A DNA stretch of 64,000 bases, taken from assembly GCA_963789495.1 (NCBI GenBank), contig CAWBLP010000003.1, positions 62,001 to 126,000 of the forward strand, in the 5' to 3' direction. Shown in pieces: positions 44,475 through 55,697 of this stretch. This stretch comes from CAWBLP01 sp963789495. GTDB taxonomy: Bacteria; Pseudomonadota; Alphaproteobacteria; Acetobacterales; Acetobacteraceae. Positions within the stretch are counted from its first letter, which is position 1; each line of letters opens with the position of its first letter. Under the pieces are notes generated by a model, which saw only the letters and a program-made list of their open reading frames with translations, did not search any database and was not told where the DNA came from. The position numbers and the translations under genes are program-made.

Positions 44475-45493
44475 TCACGGAACGCCGGGCCGCATTGCCA
44501 TGCCGCCGCCGCGTCCCACTGCGCGCGGCTGGCGCATGCTTGTCCAACGCGCCTGCAAGGAGCCCAGCAATCCCTGCGGCAGGAAGATGATGAACACCAC
44601 CAGCAACGCGCCATAGACCAGATTGTCCCAGCCCACCGCCGCCGTCCCGAAATAGATGCGCAGTGTTTCGGCCAGCACGATGGTGATGATCGCGCCGACC
44701 GTCGGGCCGAGCAGCACGTAGAGGCCGCCGACCACTGCGGCGAACACCATCTGCAGCGACACCGAAATCGCCGCTGACCGTGTCGGGCGAGATGAACATC
44801 TGATACTGGCAGTAGATCGCGCCGGCGAACGCGGTCATCGCCGCGCTCAGCACGGTGATCTTCAGCTTCTCCACCGTCACGTGCACGCCGGCGGCGCCGC
44901 AGCAGCATCTTCGTCCTCGGCGATCGCCTCCAGCGCATAGCGCAGCATGCTGCGATCCACCCGCCAGCGGATCAGCAGGCCGGCCGCCCAGACGGCCAGC
45001 GCGATCAGATACCAGGTCTGCTTGCCGGTGAACTGCAGCGCATAGATCGAGTGCCCGCCTTGGTAGCGCTCCGGCGTGTAGCCGAGCGAGCCGCCGGTGA
45101 TGTCGCGCGATGCGGTCACCACCTGCAGCACGATCGCGCTCAGCGCCAGGGTCACCAGCGCGAAGTAGTGGCCGGTGATGCGGAATCGCGAGCAGGGATA
45201 GGCGATCACCACGGCCACGATGCACGGCGGCCAGCATCGCGATCGGGATGCCGATCCACGGCGTCAGGTGGAAGATGATTCCACAGCAGCGCGGTGACAT
45301 AGGCGCCGATGCCGAAGAACCCGCCATGCCCGAGCGACACCAGGCCGAAGCGTCCCATCACCGACCAGGACGTGTAGACGAACGACCAGATCAGGATGAT
45401 GACCATGATGTGCAGCGGATAGGGCTCGTGGTACACGAACGGCAGCGCGATCAGCGCCGCTCCGGCGATCGCCCAGGGCGTCCAGCCCTTCAT
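44475..45493 (-). CDS. livM: LivM-type branched-chain amino acid permease, operon 1 (frame broken)
   Basis: An inner-membrane permease of the high-affinity branched-chain amino acid or related ABC system. Seen: MKGWTPWAIAGAALIALPF, IMVIILIWSFVYTSWSVMG, GLVSLGHGGFFGIGAYVTA (family signature), HYFALVTLALSAIVLQV, and VFAAVVGGLYVLLGPTVGA to a stop at 44475. Several frame changes (near 45215, 44900 and 44765) separate these. Length over the region matches about 330 residues. The ATG overlaps the livH stop (ATGA). It is the last gene of the operon. Confidence 0.8.
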
Positions 45494-46364
45494 GAGCGCC
45501 GCGCGATCAGTCCCTGCGGGCGGGCGAACATCATGACGACGAAGAACACGAAGGCGAACACGTAGCCCCACTCGAGGTCCATGTACAGGCCGGCCACCGA
45601 GATGATCTCGGCGAACACGAAGGCGGCGACGAAGCCGCCGATCATGTTGCCCAGGCCGCCCAGCACGCAGATCATGAAGGTGATCGGGCCGAAGGTCAGG
45701 CCGATGAACGGGTGCACATCGTATTGCAGCACCAGCAGGCAGGCGGCGAGGCCCGCGAGCACGCCGCCGATCGCCGAGGTGATGAGGTAGACGCGGCGGG
45801 TGTCGACGCCCATCAGCGGCATGATCTGCCGGTCCTGCGCGATGGCGCGGATCGCCGTGCCGATATAGGTGCGGCTGAGGAACAGATACACCGCGACCAT
45901 CCCCGCCAGCGCCGCCCCGAAAGCCAGCAGCCGCGCATAGCTGATGATACATGTCGGCCACGTCCAGCACCGGCAGCCGAATGCCCAGGTTGCGGAAGTC
46001 GATGCCGAACGCGACGGTGGCAACGCTTTGCAGGAAGAACAGCACGCCGCCGGTGGCGAGCAACTGGTTGATCGGCGCCTTGCCCAACACCGGCTGGATC
46101 ACCAGCACATGCAGCAGCACGCCCAATCCGCCGACAGCCGCCATCGACAGCAACGCGGCCACCACATACGGGACATGATACACCGAGTACAGATAGTACA
46201 TCGCAGTACATGCCCAGCATGATCAGTTCAGCGTAACAGATCCACACCACGTCGATCACGCCGAACACCAGGTTCAAGCCCAGCGCGAGCAGTGCCAGCA
46301 CGCCGCCGAGCAGAACGCCGTTGATCAGGGCCTCGAGCAGATAGATGTCGAAGAAGTCGAACAT
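45490..46364 (-). CDS. livH: LivH-type branched-chain amino acid permease, operon 1 (frame broken)
   Basis: The second permease of operon 1. Seen: LLEALINGVLLGGVLALLAL, GLNLVFGVIDVVW, then in another frame HVPYVVAALLSMAAVGGLG and KAPINQLLATGGVLFFLQS, and in a third AFGAALAGMVAVYLFLSRT to MMFARPQGLIARRS. Breaks are near 46200 and 45945. LNLVFGV with NFAHGE-like replaced by WICYAEL is still the family pattern. It starts 7 bases after the livF stop region and overlaps livM. Confidence 0.8.
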
Positions 46365-46371
46365 CGCTGTG

Positions 46372-47089
46372 TCACACTCCGAGGTAGGACTCACGGATCG
46401 ACGCGCTCTCGCAGCAATTCGGTCGCGCTGCCGCTGACGCGGATGCTGCCGGCCTCCAGCAGATAGGCGCGATCCACCACGCGCAGTACCTGGTGGACAT
46501 TCTGTTCGACGATCAGCACGGTCAGGCCGCTCGCGCGGATCCGTTCGACCAGTGCGAACACCTGCTGCACGATCACCGGCGCCAACCCCGCCGACGGCTC
46601 GTCCAGCAACAACAGCCGTGGCTCGGACATCAGCGCTCGGCCGATCGCGCACATCTGCTGCTCGCCGCCCGACATGGTGCCCGCCACCTGGTGCCGGCGT
46701 TCCGACAGGCGCGGAAACAGCTCGAACACGAAGTCGAGCCGCGTCGCGGAACTTTGCCCGCGCGGCGGGGATGAACGCCCCCATGCGCAGATTGTCTTCC
46801 ACCGTCATGCGCGGAAACAGGCGGCGGTTCTCCGGCACATGCGCAATACCCAGCGCCAGAATGCGATGCGGCTGGGTGGCCAGCAGATCGGCACCTTCCA
46901 TGCGGATGCGTGCCGTCGCGTGGACGGATCAGGCCGGAGATGACCCGCATCAGCGTGGTCTTGCCGGCACCGTTGGGTCCGATCACCGCCGACCGCCTCG
47001 CCGGCATTCACCTCCAGCGAGACGTCGAACAGCGCCTGGAAACTGCCATAGCCGGCATCGACCTTGGTGAGGGAGAGCATGGTGGTCAT
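46372..47089 (-). CDS. livF: LivF-type ATP-binding protein, operon 1 (frame broken)
   Basis: ATPase of operon 1. Seen in several frames: LSLTKVDAGYGSFQALFDVS, Walker A IGPNGAGKTTLM, HRILALGIAHVPENRRLFP (family block), signature TMSGGEQQMCAIGRALM, and Walker B LLLLDEPSAGLAP. A last break near 46406 turns the C-terminus from ERVDP into ASIRESYLGV, the usual LivF ending, with a stop at 46372. Other breaks are near 46990, 46915 and 46745. Confidence 0.8.
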
Positions 47090-47126
47090 CGGCGACGCCA
47101 CCGGCATGATGCTGTCCGCACCGCCA

Positions 47127-47886
47127 TCACACGCTCACCCGCGCCGCGGTCATCGCCTGCACCGCCACGGCATCGGTGCCGAGATAGACTTCCACCACGC
47201 GCGGGTCGGTCGAGACATCCGCCGGCAGGCCCTCGGCGATCTTCACGCCGTGGTCCAGCACCATCACCCGGTCCACCACGCGCATCAGCACGCCCATGAT
47301 GTGCTCGACCCAGATGATGGTGATGCCCAACTCGCCGCGGATCCGGCGCAGCATGTCGGCGGCCTGTTCCATCTCCGATTCGTCGAGTCCGCCCAGGCTT
47401 TCATCGGCCAGCAGCAGCTTCGGGCCGGTCGCCAGCGCCTTTGCCAGTTCCAGCTTCTTCAATCCCGCCGCGCCGAGCCCGTCCACCGAGGCGTCGCGGT
47501 CGGCCGGCAGACCCACCAGCGCCAGCGCCCGTTCCGCCGCCTCGAACGCCTGGCTGCGCGAATGACGGCCCTGACCGTAGAAGCCCGCCAGCGCCACGTT
47601 CTCGAACAGCGTGAGCCGATGGAACGGCCGCGGGATCTGGAAGGTGCGGCCGATTCCCCTGTTGATGATGCGATGCGGCGGCGCACCGCCGATCTCGTGA
47701 CCCTGGAATCGGATCGACCCCGCGGTGGGCGCCAGCGTGCCGGAGAGCATGTTGAAAATCGTGCTCTTGCCCGAGCCGTTCGGGCCGATCAGGCCGAGGA
47801 TCTCGCCCTGATCGACCCGGAACGACACGTCGGACACGGCGGTGAAGCCGCCGAACCGCTTGACTCAGGCCAGTGATCTCCAGCAC
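47127..47886 (-). CDS. livG: LivG-type ATP-binding protein, operon 1 (one frame break near the start)
   Basis: ATPase of operon 1. From 47837 down one frame gives Walker A IGPNGSGKSTIFNML, NRGIGRTFQIPRPFHRLT (family block), GLKKLELAKALATGPKLLL, with the signature loop here reading GAAGLKKLE rather than LSGGQ, and Walker B LLLADESLGGL. The atypical signature and Asp-Glu-Ser in place of Asp-Glu-Pro are worth noting. The N-terminus VLEITGLS lies in another frame, joined by one extra T near 47864. The start is a GTG at 47886. Confidence 0.8.
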
Positions 47887-47896
47887 GGGCCGGGTA

Positions 47897-49214
47897 TCAC
47901 TTGCGCAGCGTAGGGCGAACTGGCCGGCAGCTTCAGCACCGGCTCGCGCTGCTGCTGCGCCTTCGGCCACACCACGTAGCTCTTGTCGTCGATGTACTGG
48001 ATCACCACCGGATAGGCGCGGTCGTTCTGCCCGGCCATGTCGCTGTCCGGACCATCGAACTTCACGCCGAAGCCCAGCATGGTGGCGCCATCCGGCATGT
48101 CGGTGTCCATCGCGGCCTTGCGCAGATCGTCGGCCGTGATGCCGCCATATTTCTTGATCGCGCGCGGCAGCACATCCGTACAGGAACACGTAGGTGTTGG
48201 AGGCGGCCATGCCGAGATGCGCGGATTTGATGACGGTGTCCGGCTTCAGCCTTCATGTACTCATCGCCGACCATCTTGATCAGTGGCGGCAGGTCCGGCT
48301 TCAGCGCCTTCGGGTTGGTCTCCCAGATCGAGATCGGATCGACGTCGAAGAAGTAGTTGGCGTCATTGCCGACCGACTGCTTGATCTTGGTGTAGTCGGT
48401 ATAGCCGGCGCCATGGCCGACCAGGGCCGAGAAGTGCAGGCCCAGTTCGCGCGCCTGGCGCAGGAACAGGCTGATGTCCGGATTGTAGCCGGTGTGGAAG
48501 ATCACGTCCGGCCGCGCCCGCTTCAGCTTGGTGACCAGCGAGGACAGATCGGGCGAAGCTGACCGAATAGCCCTCGTTCAGCACGATGTTCATGCCCGCC
48601 TTCTTGGCGCCCTCGGCATTGCCCTTGGCGACATCGGTGCCGTACGGACCGTCTTCGTGGATGATCGCGACGCGCAGGTCCTTCGGGTCCTTGCCGAGCT
48701 GCGCCTTGGAATAGGCGGCGATCATCGCGGTGGAAGCCAGGCCCCATTGCGTGCCATAGGGCTGCGGCCGGAACACGTAGTGCAGGTGGCGGTCCCGCAA
48801 CACCGGCGAGGCGATGCAGGTGGTGATCCACATGAACTTCTTGAATTCCTCGATCCGCGCCGCGGCCGGCACGCATTCGGCGGAGGAGTAGAAGCCCAGC
48901 AGCATGTCCACCTTTTCCTGCTCGATCAGGCGGACCGCTTCATTGATCGCGACATCGGGCTTGCTCTGCGCATCGGCATAGACCGCATCGATCTTGTAGC
49001 CGTCGACGCCGCCATGCGCGTTGAACCAGTCGATCATGATCTTGGCGCCGAGGTAATGCAGTTCCGAACCGCCGCCGGCAAACGGGCCGGTCAGGTCGTA
49101 GACCACGCCAATTTTGATTTTCTTCTCCTGGGCGACGGCGCCCCAGCAGACCGGCAACCCGACAGCAACGGCGAACAGCCCGCACAGTATGCGGGCGAGC
49201 CCTCGACGAAGCAT
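47897..49214 (-). CDS. Branched-chain amino acid-type binding protein, operon 1 (frame broken)
   Basis: A LivK-like periplasmic receptor, first gene of operon 1. The N-terminal signal is LARILCGLFAVAVGLPVCWG; the mature part begins KKIKIGVVYDLTGPFAGGG and has AVYADAQSKPDVAINEAVRL. After SVSFARSV near 48555 the frame changes; VIFHTGYNPDISLFLRQA, DANYFFDVDPISIWE and ITADDLRKAAMDTDMPDGAT follow in other frames, ending LRK at 47897. A GGGAGG ribosome site precedes the ATG. ADDLRKAA and NPDISLF fit receptors for branched or urea-like ligands; the ligand is unknown. Confidence 0.8.
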
Positions 49215-49409
49215 CGCAACCTCCCTGAATGTTTTATTGTGTCGTGCGCTGCTGGCGACAGCTTACCGGGGGTTCGGCACGGAATGTCAAGGACTACTCG
49301 CGGGATGTTACCTGAAGGTAGTTGACCGCCGTCCGGGGTTGCCGCAATTGGCTGCCGCCCCACCTGATCCTGTTGCGCCGCAGCAGGCGCATCTGGAAGG
49401 ACCGAGCGA

Positions 49410-50768
49410 ATGCCGTTGCGACGATTGGCCGCACTGCTTGCGGCCATGCTGTGCCTGTGCGCCCCGGCGCGTGCTCAGATGCCAGGCGGCCCGCCGGCGG
49501 TCGGAGTCGTGACGGTGCGGCAGACCGAAATCACCCAGACGTCCGAATTCGTAGGGCGCATCCAGGCGGTGGACCGCGTCGCGCTGACGGCGCGCGTGAC
49601 GGCGTTCCTGGAGGAACGGCTGTTCACGGAAGGCGCGGAGGTCAAGAAGGGCGATCTGCTGTACCGGTTGGAGCAGGCGCCCTTCGAGGCCGCGCTCCAA
49701 CAGCAGCAGGCGGCGGTGGCAGAGTCGAGCGCCCGGCTGGCCAATGCCAACATCCAGCTCAATCGCGTCCAGTCGCTGCTGAACACGCCGGCGGGCCAGC
49801 GCTCCTCGGTGGATGACGCGGTTGCCAACCAACGTGCCCAGGCGGCGCAACTGATGGCGGCTCAGGCGCAGCTACAGGTTGCGCAGATCAATCTCAACTA
49901 TACCCAGATCCACGCCCCGATCACCGGCAAGATCAGCCAGACCAATGTCAGCATCGGCAACGTGGTGTCGCCGAGTTCCGGCCCGCTAGCCACCATCGTC
50001 AGCCAGGACCCGATGTATGTGCAGTTCCCGATCGCCATGCGGGCCGAGAACGAGTTGGAGAAGCGCTATGCCGATAAAGGCGGCATGAACGCCGTGGTGG
50101 TGAAGGTGCGGCTGCCCGACGGCACGCTGTACGATCAGGAAGGCAAGATCGACTACATCGCGCCGACCGTGCAGGCGAACACCGATACCATCGTGATGCG
50201 TGCCCGCATCGCCAATCCGGTGCACGGAGCAGCGCAGGCCGGTCAGCCGGTGGATCGGCCGCTGACCGACGGCGAATTCGTCACCGTGCTGGTGGAAGGC
50301 ATCCAGCCGCTGGTCGCGCTGGGCGTGCCGCGGGCGGCGGTGCTGTCGGATCAGCAGGGCGACTACGTATACGTGGTGAACGCGCAGGACCACGTAGAGC
50401 AGCGGCGCATCCAGCTCGGCCAGTCCACCCCCACCACGGCGATCGTGACCGCAGGCCTGAGGGAAGGCGAGCGGGTGGTGCTGGATGGCATCCAGCGGGT
50501 GCGGCCGGGTATCCAGGTCACCCCTGGACCGGCCAGCCCGCCGCCCCAGGGGCCCTCGCCACCTGGCCAGCCGAATGCAGGCGCCGGCGCGCCGGGGACC
50601 GCTCCGGCTGCCGCATCGGGCGGTTCCGCCGTCTCGGGTGCCAAGCCCGCGGCTCCCGGAGCCAAACAGGGCGAAGCCGAGGACAGTGCCTCGGGCGCCA
50701 CCTCCAGCGCCGGCGCCGGCACCAGTGCCGGCGCCACCGGAAGCAGCAAGACGGGGACGGGGCGCTGA
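49410..50768 (+). CDS. RND efflux periplasmic adaptor (AcrA/MexA type)
   Basis: A 452-residue membrane-fusion protein. Residues 1-22 are a signal sequence (LAALLAAMLCLCAPARA). The barrel-sandwich and hairpin regions are visible: VGRIQAVDRVALTARV, EGAEVKKGDLLYRLEQ, a Gln/Ala-rich coiled hairpin (LQQQQAAVAESSARLANA), NYTQIHAPITGKIS and VGVPRAAVLSDQQGDYVYVV-like end. The last 80 residues are a Pro/Gly/Ala/Ser-rich tail, longer than usual. The RND pump gene begins 4 bases after the stop. No outer-membrane channel gene or regulator is adjacent. Confidence 0.9.
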   Translation: MPLRRLAALLAAMLCLCAPARAQMPGGPPAVGVVTVRQTEITQTSEFVGRIQAVDRVALTARVTAFLEERLFTEGAEVKKGDLLYRLEQAPFEAALQQQQAAVAESSARLANANIQLNRVQSLLNTPAGQRSSVDDAVANQRAQAAQLMAAQAQLQVAQINLNYTQIHAPITGKISQTNVSIGNVVSPSSGPLATIVSQDPMYVQFPIAMRAENELEKRYADKGGMNAVVVKVRLPDGTLYDQEGKIDYIAPTVQANTDTIVMRARIANPVHGAAQAGQPVDRPLTDGEFVTVLVEGIQPLVALGVPRAAVLSDQQGDYVYVVNAQDHVEQRRIQLGQSTPTTAIVTAGLREGERVVLDGIQRVRPGIQVTPGPASPPPQGPSPPGQPNAGAGAPGTAPAAASGGSAVSGAKPAAPGAKQGEAEDSASGATSSAGAGTSAGATGSSKTGTGR

Positions 50769-50772
50769 ACGC

Positions 50773-53700
50773 ATGATCTCCGCCGTCTTCGTCGATCGCC
50801 CCCGGCTGGCGATCGTCATCGCCATCCTGACCACGCTCGCCGGCGTGCTGTCGCTGCTGCGCATTCCGGTCGCGCAGTTCCCCGACATCGTGCCGCCGCA
50901 GGTCACCATCTCCACGACCTTCCCCGGCGCCTCCGCCGCAGTGGTGGAGGCGACGGTCGCGCAGCCGCTGGAAGCGCAGGTCGTCGGCGTGGACAAGATG
51001 ATCTACATGAAGTCCAACAGCGGCAACGACGGCAGCTACAGCCTGACCGTCAGTTTCGAGCTGGGGACCAACCCGGACATCGACACCGTCAATGTCAGCA
51101 ACCGGGTGCAGCAGGCGCTGAGCAAACTGCCGGCAGAGGTGCAGCGCTCCGGCGTCAACGTGCGCAAACGCTCCGCCGCGATCCTGGAATTCCTGCAGTT
51201 CTACAGTGAGGGCGGCAAGCAGGACCCGCTGTTCATCAGCAACTACGTGACCATTAACGTGCTGGACCGTCTGGCACGCACGCCCGGCGTGGGCGACGCC
51301 TCGCTGTTCGGGCGGCTGGACTACTCGATGCGCATCTGGTTCGACATGAACCGGCTGGTCAACCTCAACCTGTCGCCATCCGACGTGGTGAACGCGATCC
51401 GCGCGCAGAACGTGCAGGCTCCGGTCGGTCGCGTCGGTGCGCGCCCGACATCGGACAACACCCAGTTCCAGCTCAACGTGCAGACGCAGGGGCGACTGAC
51501 CACCCCCGAACAGTTCGGCGACATCGTGCTGCGCGCCAATCCGGACGGCTCAGTGCTGCGTGTGCGCGACGTCGCACGGGTGGAACTCGGCGCGGCGACG
51601 ATGGACACCGAAAGCCGGTTGAACGGCAATCCGGCGGTGTCGATCGGGCTATATCTCGCACCGGGTGCCAATGCGGTGCAGACCTCGGCGCGCGTGCAGG
51701 CGGTGCTGAACGACCTCGGCAAGCGCTTCCCGGACGGGCTCAAGGCGCGGGTGTTCTACGACAGCAGCTCCTTCGTCGCGTCCACCATCGACGAGGTGGT
51801 CAAGACCCTGCTGATCGCCTTCGGCCTGGTCGTGCTGGTGGTGTTCCTGTTCCTCGGCAATGCGCGCGCCACCATCATCCCGATCGTTGCCGTGCCGGTC
51901 AGCCTGATCGGCACCTTCGCCGTACTGCTGGCGGCCGGATTCTCCGCCAACACCATCTCCCTGCTGGCCATGGTGCTGGGCATCGGCGTGGTGGTCGATG
52001 ACGCCATCGTGGTGGTGGAGAACGTCGAAAGGGTGATGGCGGAAGAACCCGAGCTGCGATCCGAGGGAAGCCACCAAGAAGGCGATGCGACAGATCACCG
52101 GTCCGGTGATCGCGATCACGCTGGTGCTGTTGTCGGTGTTCGTGCCGGTTGCCTTCATTCCCGGCGTGTCCGGCTCGCTGTTCCGCCAGTTCGCCGTGAC
52201 CATCAGCGTCGCAATGCTGATCTCGGCGATGAACGCACTGACCCTGTCGCCGGCGCTGTGCGGCGTGTTCCTGCGCCACCACGGCGCAGCCGCGCGGTCC
52301 AATGCGGCTACGTGCTGCGCGGCATCGACCGGGTGCGTCGCGGTTATGCGCAGCGTCATCGAACGGCTGCTGCGGGTCTCGATCCTGTCGGTGGTGCTGA
52401 TCGCCGCCGCCGGCATCGGCATCTGGGTGCTGAGTGCCCGCACGCCCGACGGGCTTCCTGCCGGAGGAGGATCAGGGCGCGTTCTTCGTCGCGGTGCAGT
52501 TGCCGGACGGTGCGTCCGTCTCGCGCACCCGCACGGTGGTGCAGCGCGTCGAGAATCTGATCCGGCCGATGCCGCAGGTCGAAGGCGTGCTGTCGATCGT
52601 CGGATTCTCGCTGCTCGACGGCGGCAACGAGCCGAACGCCGCCTTCGTCGTGGTCCGGCTGAAACCGTTCGAGGATCGCACCACGGCCGCGGATCGCGCG
52701 CAGGCGGTCATCGGCCGGGTGTTCGGCGGCGCACAGCAGATCCGCTCAGCCACGGTGTTTCCGTTCAACCTGCCGCCGATCATCGGCCTGTCCACCAGCG
52801 GTGGCTTCGAATACCAGTTGGAGAACCTGGAAGGGCGCGACCCCGCCGACATGCAGAGCGTCATGCAGGGGCTGGTCGGCGCCGCCAACCAGGACAAACG
52901 CCTGGCGCGCGTGTTCTCCACCTTCACCGCCACCAATCCGTCGATCTGGCTCGACATCGATCGCGAGAAGGCGCAGGCGCTGGGCCTGTCGATCGCCGAC
53001 GTGTTCAACACCTTGCAGACCACGCTGGGCGGCTTCTACGTCAACGACTTCAACCTGTACGGCCGGACCTGGCAGGTGAACATCCAGGGCGAGGCTGCCG
53101 ACCGCAGCGACGTCTCCGCGATCTACAAGATCTACGTCCGCAATCAGCAGGGCGAGATGGTGCCGCTGCGCGCCATCGCCAATGCCCGCATCGTGCTGGG
53201 CCCGCAGGTGATCAGCCGGTTCAACAACTATCGTGCGATCACCATCAATGGCGGCCCGGCGCCCGGTGTGTCGTCCGGCGATGCGCTTGAAGGCGATGAG
53301 TGAGATATCCGCCAAGACGCTGCCCGCCGGCTATGCCTATGAATGGTCGGGCACCGCGTATCAGGAAGTGCAGGCGTCCGGGCAGACCGTGGCGATCCTG
53401 TCTCTGGCGGTGCATGTTCGCCTATCTGTTCCTGGTCGCGCTGTACGAGAGCTGGATGATCCCGATCCCGGTGCTGCTGTCGGTGACGGTGGGCGTGCTG
53501 GGCGCGTTCTTCGGCCTGCTGATCTCCGGCCTGGCACTCGACCTGTACGCGCAGATCGGCATGGTGGTGCTGATCTCGCTGGCGGCGAAGAACGGCATCC
53601 TGATCGTCGAGTTCGCCAAGGAGCAGCGGGAAGCCGGCATGCCGATCCGCGAAGCCGCGGCGCTTGGCGCGCGCATGCGATTCCGCGCAGTGATGATGAC

Positions 53701-53917
53701 ATCCATCGCGTTCATCTTCGGCCTCATTCCGCTGGTCTGGGCGGAAGGTGCGGCGATGCTGAGCCGGCGGGCGGTGGGCACAGCGGTGTTCGCCGGCATG
53801 ATCGCCGCCAGCTCGCTGGGCGTGTTCCTGATCCCGATGCTGTACGCGACATTCCAGACGATGCGGGAGAGCGTGAAGGCCCGGTTCGCCCGCCGCGGGT
53901 CAGGGGGACATCCCTGA
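50773..53917 (+). CDS. RND efflux pump (AcrB/MexB type), several frame breaks
   Basis: The 3145-base span equals about 1048 codons, the normal length for AcrB-type pumps. Seen in order: ISAVFVDRPRLAIVIAILTT, PQVTISTTFPGASA, LGIGVVVDDAIVVVENVERV with the paired aspartates of the proton relay, then in other frames ATKKAMRQITGPVIAITLV, FLPEEDQGAFFVAVQLP, and YLFLVALYESWMIPIPVLL, SLAAKNGILIVEFAKEQ. Frame breaks are near 52055, 52310, 52450, 53295 and 53415. All domains are present, so errors in the sequence are likely. It partners the adaptor encoded just upstream for export of drugs or other small molecules. Confidence 0.85.
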
Positions 53918-54025
53918 TACCAGCCGGCCGCAGGCGGGACTCCGGCCAGAGGAGCCGGTTGGGCACGTCCGCTTCTCGTCGTGGCCGAGTTCAGTCCTCG
54001 TCACGGGCGGTTCGGTGTTCGCCAT

Positions 54026-54099
54026 GGCCAAGTCCAGTCCTCATCATGGCCGGGCCTGATCCGGCCATCTCCATCGGAACGATTGAGTCGCGCAGCACA
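54026..54099 (-). repeat. Dispersed intergenic repeat, family 2, copy 3
   Basis: Reading the minus strand: GTGCTGCGCGACTCAATCG, TTCCGATGGAGATGGCCGG, ATCAGGCCCGGCCATGATG, AGGACTGGACTTGGCC. It matches the 14.3-kb and 44.4-kb copies. The rest of the 326-base gap (53918-54243) has degenerate TGGCCRAGTYCAGTCCTC units and no gene. Confidence 0.65.
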
Positions 54100-54243
54100 C
54101 GCCTTCTCGGCCAGCCACCTCTGAGCGGCGGTGTCACGCCGTGTGAATCGCGCCACGCAACTGGATTTCGTCGGAGCGGTCGCCGCCCAGCGCGCGGCGG
54201 TTGATCCGGATTGGCACGGCCATTCCGTGCCTCGGGACAACCT

Positions 54244-54957
54244 TCAACGCGTATAGAGCCAACGGCCGACCAGGGTCTCCACGTCCTCGACAAAGGTCTC
54301 GCGCGGTCCCTCCGTGAACAGCGTCCCGGTGCGCATGACATAGACGTAGTCGGCCACGCCGAGGGCGCCTTTGATATTCTGATCCACCAGCAGGATGGCC
54401 TTTCCGGACCGCGCCAGCCCGGTGATCATGTCGTAGATCTGCGCGGCAACGCGCGGCTCGATGCTGGCGGTCGGCTCGTCGATCAGCATCACGCTGGGAT
54501 CGGTCATCAGCGATCGGGCGATTTCGAGCTGGCGCTGCTGGCCGCCGCTCATGGTGCCCGCGGCCTGTTGGCGACGCTCGGCCAGGACCGGAAACTGCGC
54601 GTAGGCGCGGTCGGTCCGTTCCCGCACCAACGCCCGGTTGCGGCGGAACGACCAGGCGCCCAGGCGAAGGTTCACCTCGACCGACAGGAAGGGAAACACG
54701 CTGGGTCGCTGCGGCAGGTAGGTGATGCCAAGCCGGCTCATCTGGTGGGAGGCGGCGCCGACCAGCGAGGTCGCGCCGAGGCGGATTTCGCCCTGTGCCG
54801 GCAGGAAGCCGAAGATCGCCTTCAGCAGCGTCGACTTGCCGGTGCCATTCGGCCCCAGCACGCAGCGCACCTGGCCCCGCAGCACATCCACCGACATGCC
54901 GTTGAGGATGTTGATCCCCGGCACGTAGCCCGCGACCACGTTGCGCACGGTCAACAC
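54244..54957 (-). CDS. livF: LivF-type ATP-binding protein, operon 2
   Basis: A 237-residue ATPase: Walker A GPNGTGKSTLL, the LivF block LGITYLPQRPSVFP, signature TMSGGQQRQLEIARSLM, and Walker B MLIDEPTASIEP. The GTG at 54957 overlaps the livG stop by 7 bases. It is intact, unlike its counterpart in operon 1. It is the last gene of a five-gene operon with two ATPases, two permeases and a binding protein. Confidence 0.9.
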   Translation of the reverse strand: MLTVRNVVAGYVPGINILNGMSVDVLRGQVRCVLGPNGTGKSTLLKAIFGFLPAQGEIRLGATSLVGAASHQMSRLGITYLPQRPSVFPFLSVEVNLRLGAWSFRRNRALVRERTDRAYAQFPVLAERRQQAAGTMSGGQQRQLEIARSLMTDPSVMLIDEPTASIEPRVAAQIYDMITGLARSGKAILLVDQNIKGALGVADYVYVMRTGTLFTEGPRETFVEDVETLVGRWLYTR

Positions 54958-55697
54958 CGGCGCGGCGTCAGAACTCCGGCATAGGCGCGCAACACCTCCT
55001 GGTTCTGTTGCACCTCCGGCACCGGCCCATCGGCGATCTTCTGGCCGCGCGACATCACCACCAGCCGGTGCACCAGGCGCTGAATGGCCTCGATGTCGTG
55101 GTCGACGATCACGAAGGTGCGCCCCTCGGCGTGCAGCTTCTGGATCAGCACGATGATCTCGTCGCGCAGGAACGGGTTCACCCCGGCGAAAGGCTCGTCC
55201 AGGAACAGGATGTCCGGATCGAGCATCAGGGCGCGGCCGAGTTCCAGCAGCTTCTGCTGCCCGCCGGACAGGTTCTTGGCCTGCAGCGCCTCCAACGCGG
55301 CCAGTCCGAGAAAATCCAGATGCTGCCGCGCGGTGCGTGTCGCCGCCGCGCGGGTGGAGCGCGGGCGCGCCAGGCCGGGGACGAGCATGTTCTCCAGCAC
55401 GGTCATGCGGCTGAACAACTGGGTGATCTGGAACGTCCGCCCCACCCGCAAGGCGGCGAATTCGCTCGGCGTCAGGCCATCGGCACGCTCGCCGCGAACC
55501 AGGATATGCCCGCCATTCGGTGCGAGATGGCCGGTCAGCATGTTGATCGTCGTGGTCTTGCCGGAACCGTTCGGCCCGATCAGACCCACCAGCTCACCGG
55601 CCGAGACCGCGAATTGCAGCATGTTCACCGCGACGATGCCGCCGAACCGCCGGGTCAGATCGCGCGCCTCAATAAGCGGTGGGGCAGGGGCATCCAT
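54951..55697 (-). CDS. livG: LivG-type ATP-binding protein, operon 2
   Basis: A 248-residue ATPase: RRFGGIVAVNMLQF, Walker A GPNGSGKTTTINML, RVGRTFQITQLFSRMTVLEN (split here from its neighbours), signature NLSGGQQKLLELGRALM and Walker B ILFLDEPFAGVNP. The signature is canonical, unlike the operon-1 LivG. The ATG starts directly after the livM stop codon. Confidence 0.9.
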   Translation of the reverse strand: MDAPAPPLIEARDLTRRFGGIVAVNMLQFAVSAGELVGLIGPNGSGKTTTINMLTGHLAPNGGHILVRGERADGLTPSEFAALRVGRTFQITQLFSRMTVLENMLVPGLARPRSTRAAATRTARQHLDFLGLAALEALQAKNLSGGQQKLLELGRALMLDPDILFLDEPFAGVNPFLRDEIIVLIQKLHAEGRTFVIVDHDIEAIQRLVHRLVVMSRGQKIADGPVPEVQQNQEVLRAYAGVLTPRRC

